A model generated the notes under the pieces. The model searched no databases. It worked only from the letters and a program-made list of their open reading frames with translations, and had not been told where the DNA came from. Positions 1 to 5,704 of a DNA stretch of 10,353 bases are shown here, piece after piece. Made by a program: the position numbers and the translations under genes. The stretch's first letter is position 1, and every line of letters begins with the position of its first letter. Source of the DNA: Candidatus Poribacteria bacterium (GTDB lineage Bacteria; Poribacteria; WGA-4E; WGA-3G); assembly GCA_007571355.1 (NCBI GenBank), contig RKRO01000431.1:1-10353 (forward strand), in the 5' to 3' direction.

Positions 1-1
1 A

Positions 2-1435
2 CCGCATATTAATATTCTCAATGGCAAATGGTATTCAAAATATCCGTTCGGAAACGCCTTGATGCTGATGTTCGGTGTGTTTATTAACGCGCCATGGCTG
101 ATCCCCGCCCTTGCGACAGGTGGCGCCTTGCTGTTTCTCTACCGCTTTGTGAAAGAGATATATGGGGATATCCACAACGGGATCGCGCTCCTCGCTGCTG
201 TGATCGGTCTTATCTCACCGGCGACACTCGGTATGGGATCAACATGGTTCAGTGAACCGGTGAGCCGTTTCTACCTCGCGCTCTTCCTATTTACGCTGCT
301 TAAGACGTTGAACTGCAAAGGCGACGCGTCCCGCCTCGCGCGGATCGGCTATCCGCTGCTCTCAGGGTTTGCGTTGGGCTATGCGTTCAACACACGTCCA
401 CTCTCGGCGGTCGTCTTCGGTGTGGTTGGAGCCGGGTTAACACTCTATCATTTTTTTATGCAACGGCAGCAGTGGCAAACGTTATCCGCCACGTTGAAAC
501 GCTTCGGGTTCTTCTTTATTCCATTTGTGGTCCTGCTGGGTATATGTATGGCGTGGAATGCGCATTTCACAGAAGACCCGTTCATGTTCACACACACGGT
601 TGCACAGCCTTATGACAAAATCGGGTTCGGTGCTCGGATGGAAGGCTACGAACCTAATATTGAACAGGCATTTATTTTTACACCCGCATGGGCAGTCGAA
701 AGGACGTGGCGACACATTCTCCCGTGTATCAGTTTCAATGCACTCGGTTGGGGGAGTTATCACCACAATTTGTTGAAGGATGCCGAGTTGTCATTGACGT
801 GGTTGATCGCCTTTGTCCCCCTAATTCTACCGTGGTGCTTGTTATTTGTTCCGTTTTTCCATTCTTCGCGCAACAGATACGATGTATTCTGTCTGATCCT
901 GCTTGTTGCCAATTTGTTGCTTTACGCCTTTTTCTACTTTGAAGGTTCAACGTGGGGGTTCACACCGGTAAACGCTCGCTATTACACCGAATCGACGTTT
1001 CTCGGTTTCATTCCCTTGGTCGCGCGCGGGATGTTTATCTGTTATGAGCGGTTCAAACTGCGCGAGCGGCGCGGGCTTGCGGTTGCTGTCGGCGTGTGCC
1101 TATTGTTGCTGAGTGTCAATACGGTATGGAGTTATGTGCGTATTGGGGAAAGATACCAGAATTGGGGGCATGTCTATCAGCAGCTGCCACGGATGGTGGA
1201 AAAGCAAAATATTCACAATGCCGTTATTTTTGTGTCTCGACACCGGGGCGCGCCAATTGGGGATTATCCGTTTAAGAATCTCCAAGAAGCCGACATTGTG
1301 TATTTTAAACTCGGTCCCGCCCCCCGCTGGAAACTCACGAACAGCGATTGGAGGAATGTGTACGCGCAGTATTTCACTGGTAGAAGCGCGTATCTGTATG
1401 TACCCGGTAAGAATAACCTAACACAACTAAAATAA
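2..1435 (+). CDS. Polytopic membrane glycosyltransferase-like protein (ArnT/GT39 type), 5' truncated
   Basis: The frame is open from the first bases of the window, so the start lies upstream; an apparent TTG start at 59 is only internal. 477 codons are visible. About nine hydrophobic helices are seen, including VFINAPWLIPALATGG near the start, FGFFFIPFVVLLGICMAW, LSLTWLIAFVPLILPWCLLF and GLAVAVGVCLLLLSVNTVW, followed by a soluble C-terminal tail of roughly 90 residues. The early segment NGKWYSKYPFGNAL resembles the 'G.WYS.YPPG.all' loop of PMT/GT39-type integral membrane glycosyltransferases, which transfer sugars from polyprenyl-phosphate donors on the outer face of the membrane. The N-terminal acidic catalytic loop expected for that family would be outside the window, so activity cannot be judged. 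No terminator with a T tract follows the stop. Family level is fairly likely; substrate is unknown. Confidence 0.72.
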   Translation, partial: PHINILNGKWYSKYPFGNALMLMFGVFINAPWLIPALATGGALLFLYRFVKEIYGDIHNGIALLAAVIGLISPATLGMGSTWFSEPVSRFYLALFLFTLLKTLNCKGDASRLARIGYPLLSGFALGYAFNTRPLSAVVFGVVGAGLTLYHFFMQRQQWQTLSATLKRFGFFFIPFVVLLGICMAWNAHFTEDPFMFTHTVAQPYDKIGFGARMEGYEPNIEQAFIFTPAWAVERTWRHILPCISFNALGWGSYHHNLLKDAELSLTWLIAFVPLILPWCLLFVPFFHSSRNRYDVFCLILLVANLLLYAFFYFEGSTWGFTPVNARYYTESTFLGFIPLVARGMFICYERFKLRERRGLAVAVGVCLLLLSVNTVWSYVRIGERYQNWGHVYQQLPRMVEKQNIHNAVIFVSRHRGAPIGDYPFKNLQEADIVYFKLGPAPRWKLTNSDWRNVYAQYFTGRSAYLYVPGKNNLTQLK

Positions 1436-1443
1436 ACACCAGT

Positions 1444-1656
1444 TTAAAAAAATATGAGAGGTTTCCGAGGCGGACGCAACTTAGGAAACCAAAAAGCAAT
1501 ATATCCCCTGGGAAAGCGGTGATTTTTAGAAATCCGCCCTTCATCCCACCTTATCAGGGTTTGGGAGTGACGCGCTTCTTTCTTTAACTTCCGTTGCCGG
1601 ATAAGATGGGGATCGACATACACAGGATCCTTACAATCAGTGAGGTTTACTAACAT
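1444..1656 (-). CDS. Hypothetical 70-aa protein, doubtful
   Basis: An ATG-started frame of 70 codons, basic and without a recognisable domain. It begins MLVNLTDCKDPVYVDPHLIR and ends in an Arg/Pro-rich tail that overlaps the inverted repeat at 1460-1490. Upstream of the ATG there is only a weak GGTGG purine run. It has no hydrophobic segment. A second minus-strand frame overlapping its start (1637-1720, TTG start) encodes a 27-residue, very hydrophobic peptide that looks like an isolated signal sequence, so a frameshifted secreted protein is an alternative. I do not recognise either and treat both as possibly non-coding. Confidence 0.25.
   Translation of the reverse strand: MLVNLTDCKDPVYVDPHLIRQRKLKKEARHSQTLIRWDEGRISKNHRFPRGYIAFWFPKLRPPRKPLIFF
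1460..1490. repeat. 7-bp inverted repeat (GGTTTCC / GGAAACC)
   Basis: GGTTTCC at 1460-1466 and GGAAACC at 1484-1490 form a perfect 7-bp stem around a 17-nt GC-rich loop, just after the membrane-protein gene. On the minus strand it is followed by a T-rich stretch (positions 1453-1442), so it could be a weak minus-strand terminator or a small intergenic repeat. It overlaps the end of the doubtful ORF 1444-1656. Confidence 0.3.
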
Positions 1657-1727
1657 AGCACCACCAATGCGAAAATAAAAGGAAAACGAAAAACAAGATT
1701 GACAACAACACCCGCGTCAATTAAGAT

Positions 1728-1922
1728 TTATCGTTTTTGCCAGAACGACGAAAGTATCCACCCAACTGCTGCACCAACGAGAAAGGAGAAAATAACAGAC
1801 TGCATATCAGAACTGTTAGCAACAGTGGATACAGGATCCTGGCCTGTTCCGATGAATTTATCGGGAGCCAGATCAGGATTAATAGAGCAACCAGAGAACA
1901 CAAGTTTTGATTTTACTTTCAG
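1728..1922 (-). CDS. Possible small tail-anchored membrane protein (64 aa or 57 aa)
   Basis: This minus-strand frame runs from a stop just upstream of 1922 to TAA at 1728-1730. It has no ATG before residue 40: candidate starts are CTG at 1922 (64 aa) or GTG at 1901 (57 aa), neither with a clear Shine-Dalgarno. The predicted chain has a polar N-terminal half containing FSGCSINPDLAPDK, then one clear 20-residue membrane helix (SVIFSFLVGAAVGWILSSFW, with a small-residue GAAVG patch) and a basic QKR end. That is the pattern of a C-tail-anchored protein. An overlapping 60-aa frame (1721-1903, TTG start) is Leu/Ser-rich in a way expected from reading the same T-rich DNA out of frame. I prefer the frame given here, but coding is unproven. 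Confidence 0.33.
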   Translation of the reverse strand: MKVKSKLVFSGCSINPDLAPDKFIGTGQDPVSTVANSSDMQSVIFSFLVGAAVGWILSSFWQKR

Positions 1923-1932
1923 TTAGACGTTT

Positions 1933-1946
1933 TACCCAAAAGGGTA
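1933..1946. other. Small perfect hairpin downstream of the protease gene
   Basis: TACCC (1933-1937), loop AAAA (1938-1941) and GGGTA (1942-1946) form a 5-bp stem with a 4-nt loop, 26 nt beyond the stop of the retropepsin-like gene on the minus strand. There is no T tract after it in that direction, so an intrinsic terminator is not supported; it may only protect the 3' end. Confidence 0.25.
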
Positions 1947-1971
1947 GTGAATTTCAATAGTCCGTGTATTT

Positions 1972-2364
1972 TTAGGTAAGTTCAATAGTTCCTTTTGAAA
2001 AAGAAATATTAAGATCAAAATTCATCAAAAAATTTAAGCCTAATACGCCTTCAACGTATGCTTCCACAGGTAAATCATGGCATATAATTTCAATATTTTC
2101 TACAGTTTGCCCTATAGCGGTTAGTCCTTTGCCTTCAATAATTGGCACTTCTTCAACGCCACTGCCTGTTACGACAGATTCTATCCTCTTTGGATTTGAG
2201 ACATTGTATCCCAAAGCCGAAGCAACATATCTCGGAATTGATGAAGTCGTTGCCCCAGTATCTAGTGCTACTTCAATATCTCGGAAACTTTTACCATCAA
2301 TACCTATCACTTTAACAGATACCAAGATAAAATTAGATACGGGTTGAAGACGGATCCTTTGCAT
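1972..2364 (-). CDS. Retropepsin-like clan AA aspartic protease, single domain
   Basis: 130 residues, the length of a single retropepsin-type domain that must dimerise to form an active site. The catalytic signature ALDTGATTSSIP is at about residues 33-44, with D35-T36-G37 the canonical aspartate triad. The C-terminal part VLGLNFLMNFDLNIS is the hydrophobic GLxFL block typical of prokaryotic gag-polyprotein-type aspartyl proteases. No signal peptide or membrane segment is seen, so it is probably cytoplasmic, unlike the membrane-anchored relatives. Its ATG shares one base with the stop of the upstream 75-aa gene (TAATG), indicating translational coupling. The upstream Shine-Dalgarno GGGAGG is 14 nt from the ATG and lies partly in a hairpin. 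The natural substrate of such bacterial proteases is mostly unknown, and the pairing with the 75-aa protein suggests that protein as partner or target. Confidence 0.85.
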   Translation of the reverse strand: MQRIRLQPVSNFILVSVKVIGIDGKSFRDIEVALDTGATTSSIPRYVASALGYNVSNPKRIESVVTGSGVEEVPIIEGKGLTAIGQTVENIEIICHDLPVEAYVEGVLGLNFLMNFDLNISFSKGTIELT

Positions 2365-2591
2365 TACAGAAGGTATAACCTCCCTTCTGGGGGAGTGCCT
2401 GTGTAGCGTATCGCCGCGGCACCTTTATATTCCGCGGATGCCTTTTTAATAACATCACGCGACGGGCTGTGAACGGCAACTATTCCTGATATAAGTTCGG
2501 TACTTGCGCTATGTTCGCAATCGACTATGAATAGCCATTGATCAGGGTAATGCTGCACCATCTCATCGATTGTCAAACGTTCCTGTTTCAT
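2364..2591 (-). CDS. Small protein paired with the retropepsin gene (75 aa)
   Basis: 75 residues, soluble, mixed alpha/beta look, starting MKQERLTIDEMVQHYPDQWL and ending with PPEGRLYLL. The start is well supported: a Shine-Dalgarno GGAGGG lies 6 nt upstream of the ATG. It is the first gene of a two-gene unit, with its TAA overlapping the ATG of the retropepsin-like gene. From memory, similar small proteins ('W.FIVDCE.....ISGIVAVHS') sit directly upstream of clan AA aspartic proteases in cyanobacteria and other bacteria, which would make this a conserved gene pair; I could not check that here. Function unknown: substrate, inhibitor or adaptor of the protease are the natural hypotheses. Confidence 0.72.
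   Translation of the reverse strand: MKQERLTIDEMVQHYPDQWLFIVDCEHSASTELISGIVAVHSPSRDVIKKASAEYKGAAAIRYTGTPPEGRLYLL
2367..2389 (-). promoter_or_regulatory. Hairpin over the protease ribosome-binding site
   Basis: CAGAAGG (2367-2373) and CCTTCTG (2383-2389) form a perfect 7-bp stem with a 9-nt loop, ending 2 nt before the protease ATG at 2364. The Shine-Dalgarno GGGAGG (minus strand of 2379-2384) straddles the stem and the loop. Folding could mask it, or shorten the otherwise long 14-nt spacing, so translation of the protease would depend on ribosomes finishing the upstream gene. Confidence 0.4.
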
Positions 2592-2629
2592 TTTTAACCC
2601 TCCTATCCAATTTGATAAAATTCCACGTA

Positions 2630-2659
2630 ACTATAGGATATGCCTATATTGTATTACAA
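2630..2659 (-). promoter_or_regulatory. Candidate promoter for the 75-aa/protease pair
   Basis: On the minus strand TTGTAA (2654-2659) and TATAGT (2630-2635) are separated by 18 nt, within a strongly AT-rich stretch about 40 nt upstream of the ATG at 2591. A second, overlapping -35/-10 pair (TTGGTT and TACAAT) can also be drawn, so the exact site is uncertain. Confidence 0.35.
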
Positions 2660-2686
2660 TTTAAAAATAAAAACCAATAAAATTCG

Positions 2687-2752
2687 GAGGGTTTTCGGCT
2701 AAGTGATGAGATATACCATTTTAGGATTCAGAACTTAGAATCGAAAACCCTC
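2687..2752. repeat. Long interrupted hairpin between protease pair and nuclease gene
   Basis: GAGGGTTTTCG (2687-2697) and CGAAAACCCTC (2742-2752) are perfect 11-bp inverted arms. Immediately inside, CTAAGT (2699-2704) pairs with ACTTAG (2733-2738), giving a 17-bp interrupted stem with a small internal bulge and a 28-nt AT-rich loop. It lies after the nuclease gene and before the promoter of the protease pair, all on the minus strand. No T tract follows either arm, so it is not a standard terminator. It may be a miniature repeat, an mRNA 3' structure or a protein-binding site. Confidence 0.5.
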
Positions 2753-2803
2753 TTCCAGATAGGTGCCATCCGGGTTAAAGCGGGAAACTTCTGCGGTCAC
2801 TTC
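2735..2803 (-). pseudogene. Possible C-terminal remnant of a propeller/NHL-like gene
   Basis: Directly after, and 7 nt into, the end of the nuclease gene, a different frame reads 22 codons to a TAA at 2735-2737. It contains VSRFNPDGTYLEE, which resembles IECYSPDGTYLETL in the secreted propeller gene of this window. The match is short and the frame has no start of its own, so it could be a decayed gene end or chance. Confidence 0.2.
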
Positions 2804-3444
2804 CAAGAATCGCCTTCTATGCGTTCTTCCAAACACTCAAAATTGTTGTGAAAGTCTTCAAACACACCGAAATTATGGATCCGACCTCTATTGAGCACTT
2901 CTCCCGCTCTGTTTATCCGCAGTGTCGTTTTTTGATTGTCGGTTATTTGATAGGTATCCAACGCCAAATTATCAAAATGCTCGACATCCGAAGTCTTAAA
3001 AATGTAGTAGTTGATGTCGTGCGTATCTTTGTCCCAGACTTGTATCCACGCGTAGAACACTCTGGAATCCCTCAGATGATAACGGATTTTCGGATGGAAA
3101 CTAAAATTTTTGGTTTCTTCTCCCAATTCTGTCGTTTTTGCTTCAATTCCTTCTGATGTCTTTACCTGAATGAATCGAACGATCATCTTTAGGCTATCTT
3201 GATGACAGGTTTCACAGAGTTGCGTTGCCGCTCTGCTTTTGCGTCCTTTATAATCTTGTTCCCGCATCCATGCGCTTTTGAACACTTCACAGTTTTCGCA
3301 GTAACTTTTTAGAATGACAAAATCGAATTTCTCGTCACTATACGCTTTATAAACTTGCCATCCTCGCTCATGCAGTTCCATCGATAAGCGTATCTCTCCA
3401 TAAAGTCCAATTACGCTCGTATCTCTATTGCCAAATCCATTCAC
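2797..3444 (-). CDS. PD-(D/E)XK nuclease-like protein with zinc-ribbon insert
   Basis: The chain carries the layout of the PD-(D/E)XK endonuclease fold. With the GTG start the order is: GLYGEIRLSMELHERGW with a conserved Glu (residue 17), then an acidic KFDFVIL (Asp 41), then FIQVKTSEG (Gln 93, Lys 95) as the (E/Q)xK motif. Between Asp and QxK sit CxxC (residues 49-52) and CxxC (77-80), a likely structural zinc site. This suggests metal-dependent DNA cleavage, as in DUF4365-like or resolvase-like families; specificity is unknown. Start choice: GTG at 3444 has AGAGGTGG 4 nt upstream, just ahead of the domain. A longer frame from ATG at 3534 (245 aa) has no good ribosome site and adds a Pro/Lys-rich stretch made by a short tandem repeat. 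It follows the five-gene operon on the same strand, with 131 nt between the operon's last stop and this GTG, so readthrough is possible. No cognate methyltransferase is adjacent. Confidence 0.68.
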   Translation of the reverse strand: MNGFGNRDTSVIGLYGEIRLSMELHERGWQVYKAYSDEKFDFVILKSYCENCEVFKSAWMREQDYKGRKSRAATQLCETCHQDSLKMIVRFIQVKTSEGIEAKTTELGEETKNFSFHPKIRYHLRDSRVFYAWIQVWDKDTHDINYYIFKTSDVEHFDNLALDTYQITDNQKTTLRINRAGEVLNRGRIHNFGVFEDFHNNFECLEERIEGDSWK

Positions 3445-3448
3445 GTTC

Positions 3449-3526
3449 CACCTCTTTGGGGCTGATACCATCGGTTTCACAGGGTGTCCCATCGTTTTTG
3501 TGAGGGACATTGGTTTCGCAGGGTGC
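3449..3526. repeat. Two degenerate 39-nt tandem copies upstream of the nuclease start
   Basis: On the minus strand two units of 39 nt start with nearly identical 19-nt segments (CACCCTGYGAAACCRATG core). The 39-nt period keeps frame. In the nuclease frame it would encode HPAKPM/HPVKPM; in the frame open over 3425-3580 it encodes PCETNVPHKNDGTPCETDG. The second frame looks more protein-like but has no usual start codon. Confidence 0.45.
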
Positions 3527-3575
3527 TTCATCATCTGGAGGCCGCCATAAATAAGACTGTTCTGAATCCTTCAGA

Positions 3576-4694
3576 TTACATCACCTGTTCCAAAATCACG
3601 ATGTCCCCAGGATTCCATGATTGCGCGATGATGTAGAGTTTGCCGTCAATCTTGCGGATGACTGCGCCGTGTAGATGCTGGAAGGTTTCCACACCCAACT
3701 CCTCTTTTAACATAACGGTTGAGACGAGGTTGTTGCCCTCCAGTATGTAGAGCGGCGCGCCTTTCTCTTTATTCGGTCCGTAGAGACACGCGACGACAGC
3801 ATATCCCGCCTCGTAATCAATGCTACAAGGGAATGAACCTTTGATCAACGGAAGTGTTTCCAAGTAGGTGCCGTCTGGTGAATAGCATTCAATCTCCGCG
3901 TTTGCCCGATCAGAAGCATCCAATCGGTTTGTGCCCGCCGGTACTGTGATGTGATGTCCTGTACCGAATTGCCCGGGTTCCTCGCCTTTGCCGCCGAATG
4001 CCAACGGATACCAGTTCGCTTCAAGCGGTTCAAGATTCGTCAGTTTCGCACCCAGAATGTAATCCAAATCGGAGTACCCCGTGGTAACGTAGAGCATACC
4101 GTCAATGTGTGTCACGCCGGTCGGTACAAACTTCCCGCCTTCGCTGAAATAGATGTTAACCTCTTGATGCTCGAAATCTGTCATCGCGTTCGGTGCCGCT
4201 AATGTATGTACAAGTTTACCGTCCAGTGTCGTCGTGAAGATTTTACCGACATCGTTAACTGGAAAAGAGAGGTAAGGCGTTCCGCCAGATGTTGTCCAGA
4301 CGGTTACGTAGTGCGCATTGGCTTTTTTCAACGCGGCGGGAGTCTCAATTAATCGCGTTGTTTTCAGGTCTGCACTGATTTGGATGATACCGACATCAGG
4401 GAGTGCAAAGTAGGTTTCGCCTTTGCCCTCCCGTCGATCCACGCCAAACCCACCGTGTGCGTTATCAATTGCAGCGACGACTGCCGCCGGGAAATGGTCG
4501 CGTGTGTAAAGAACTTTGAACTTAAGCGAGCCCTGTCCACTGGTAAGAGGGGTTTGTAACCCTGACTCAGTTGTCTTGTGGTGTGCAGTGAACTGAAACC
4601 TCTTCTTTTCTGCCGGTGGATGTCCTGTCACGTGTGCAGAAGCGTGCCCGATTATAAAGGTAACAGCGACAATTATATAGAAGACCTGTCTCAT
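3576..4694 (-). CDS. Secreted beta-propeller (NHL/TolB-like) protein
   Basis: 372 residues. The N terminus (MRQVFYIIVAVTFIIGHASA, then HVTG) is a clear Sec signal peptide with cleavage expected after residue 20. The mature chain is built of repeated beta-strand blocks such as GETYFALPDVGIIQI, GTPYLSFPVNDVGKIF, GVTHIDGMLYVTTGY, AEIECYSPDGTYLETL and VIRKIDGKLYIIAQS, as expected for a propeller. FGGKGEEPGQFGTGHHITV is an NHL-type signature in which a blade starts after 'G..G.fg.P'. No enzymatic motif is recognised; a ligand-binding or lyase-like role in the periplasm or outside is possible. It is the last gene of the operon, 15 nt after the TIM-barrel gene, with a GAGGAAAG ribosome site before its ATG. 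The co-transcription suggests a role with the sugar-isomerase-like protein. Confidence 0.75.
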   Translation of the reverse strand: MRQVFYIIVAVTFIIGHASAHVTGHPPAEKKRFQFTAHHKTTESGLQTPLTSGQGSLKFKVLYTRDHFPAAVVAAIDNAHGGFGVDRREGKGETYFALPDVGIIQISADLKTTRLIETPAALKKANAHYVTVWTTSGGTPYLSFPVNDVGKIFTTTLDGKLVHTLAAPNAMTDFEHQEVNIYFSEGGKFVPTGVTHIDGMLYVTTGYSDLDYILGAKLTNLEPLEANWYPLAFGGKGEEPGQFGTGHHITVPAGTNRLDASDRANAEIECYSPDGTYLETLPLIKGSFPCSIDYEAGYAVVACLYGPNKEKGAPLYILEGNNLVSTVMLKEELGVETFQHLHGAVIRKIDGKLYIIAQSWNPGDIVILEQVM

Positions 4695-4709
4695 TCTTAA
4701 CTTTCCTCA

Positions 4710-5483
4710 CTATGCCTGTATGAGCATTCGAAATTTCTTAGTAAATTCGCAGCTGCGCGCAATGCTCGCCACATCTTCCATTTTATATTGAACGACCAGA
4801 GGCCCGGAAAAACCGATCTCTTTCAGCCCTCGCGCAAATGTCTCGAAATCGAAAACGCCGCTACCAGGTTCACCACGGTGGCTCCCCGATACGTGGACAT
4901 CCCCCAAGCATGCCTTCATCGCGTGCGCCGCAGCATGTGGTTCCGCACCATCGTTGAAAAGGTGATACGTATCACACGTCAGATAGACAGGCAATCCTGT
5001 GTCCTCAATGAATTGAAGACCTTCGCGATAGTTATCAAGCGGACATCCCTTCTCAAACTCCAGGGCGATTTTCATTCCGTTTTCGCGGCAAGGAGCTATC
5101 ATCTGAGACAGGTTATCGGCGAGCGCGTCCAGAGAAACTTCTCGCGAAACACCTTCTGAGGGGTTCACCCACACACCGATGATGTCAGCTTCGAATCGGC
5201 GGGCGACTTCAAGTACAATCTCAAAGTGTTCTAATGCTTCGGTTTTACGGGCAGGTGTCGTCAGGATATGGTTACCGAAACCGATTGTCGGCGCGACGAG
5301 CCCGTGTTTCTCAGCAAGGTTCACGGCATCGTCTATCTCTGCAGTGGAAATTTCACCGAGAAAACCTGCGTGGACAGGGATATTGATACCCTCGTAGCCT
5401 GCTTCAGCGACGAGATCAAAAATCTCGGCACGCGTAAACCTGCCTAAGGTGCCAGCGTACGGGTCGTAACAGACGGTTAACAT
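4710..5483 (-). CDS. Xylose-isomerase-like TIM barrel (sugar phosphate isomerase/epimerase family)
   Basis: 257 residues, the normal size of the AP_endonuc_2 / IolE-like TIM barrel family. Typical features in order: EIFDLVAEAGYEGINIPV at the N terminus (beta-1/alpha-1), KIALEFE with Glu 142 as the first metal ligand, TCDTYHLF with Asp 171 and His 174, GDVHVSGSHRGEPGSGVFDF with His 197, and the final strand GPLVVQYKM. The last metal ligand is usually a Glu and here is Gln 232, so metal binding or chemistry may differ. The family interconverts or epimerises sugars and sugar acids in the cytoplasm; the substrate cannot be named. The ATG (ribosome site GAGG five nt upstream) overlaps the end of the preceding 75-aa gene by 7 nt, indicating coupling. 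Confidence 0.85.
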   Translation of the reverse strand: MLTVCYDPYAGTLGRFTRAEIFDLVAEAGYEGINIPVHAGFLGEISTAEIDDAVNLAEKHGLVAPTIGFGNHILTTPARKTEALEHFEIVLEVARRFEADIIGVWVNPSEGVSREVSLDALADNLSQMIAPCRENGMKIALEFEKGCPLDNYREGLQFIEDTGLPVYLTCDTYHLFNDGAEPHAAAHAMKACLGDVHVSGSHRGEPGSGVFDFETFARGLKEIGFSGPLVVQYKMEDVASIARSCEFTKKFRMLIQA

Positions 5484-5704
5484 TTTTCCTCGCTTGAATC
5501 CGTCTCTTTTGATAACGGATACGGATCTTCTTTTGTGAGTTCACCATTCGGGAGTTCGTAGTAAAGATGCCCATTGAAATCATACACGTTTGGAATGCCC
5601 TTTTTACGGTTTTCTTCTTGTGCTCTTTTTGCGGCACGATTGCCGATTCGTAGCATTTCACGTGCCCATCTATGGGTTTCAAGGCTTAATTTGTCTTGAG
5701 GCAT
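5477..5704 (-). CDS. Small partner of the zeta-like kinase (75 aa), candidate antitoxin
   Basis: 75 residues, highly charged. The N-terminal half (HRWAREMLRIGNRAAKRAQE) is predicted helical and basic; the second half contains GIPNVYDFNGHLYYELPNGE, a likely beta-hairpin, then an acidic tail. Its ATG overlaps the kinase stop by one base (TAATG), and GGAGGT in the kinase's last codons is its ribosome site, so the two are made together. No DNA-binding or enzymatic motif is recognised. From memory, small proteins with this 'NV...NG.LYYELPNGE' pattern accompany COG4185-type kinases, which suggests an antitoxin or a subunit. That association was not checked. Confidence 0.7.
   Translation of the reverse strand: MPQDKLSLETHRWAREMLRIGNRAAKRAQEENRKKGIPNVYDFNGHLYYELPNGELTKEDPYPLSKETDSSEEKC

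Noticed and set aside
1721..1903. A 60-codon hydrophobic minus-strand frame with TTG start
   Set aside because: Its Leu/Ser richness is explained by reading T-rich DNA; the overlapping frame 1728-1922 gives a more protein-like chain with one defined helix.
4788..5159. A 123-codon plus-strand open frame
   Set aside because: Antisense to the TIM-barrel gene and without recognisable features.
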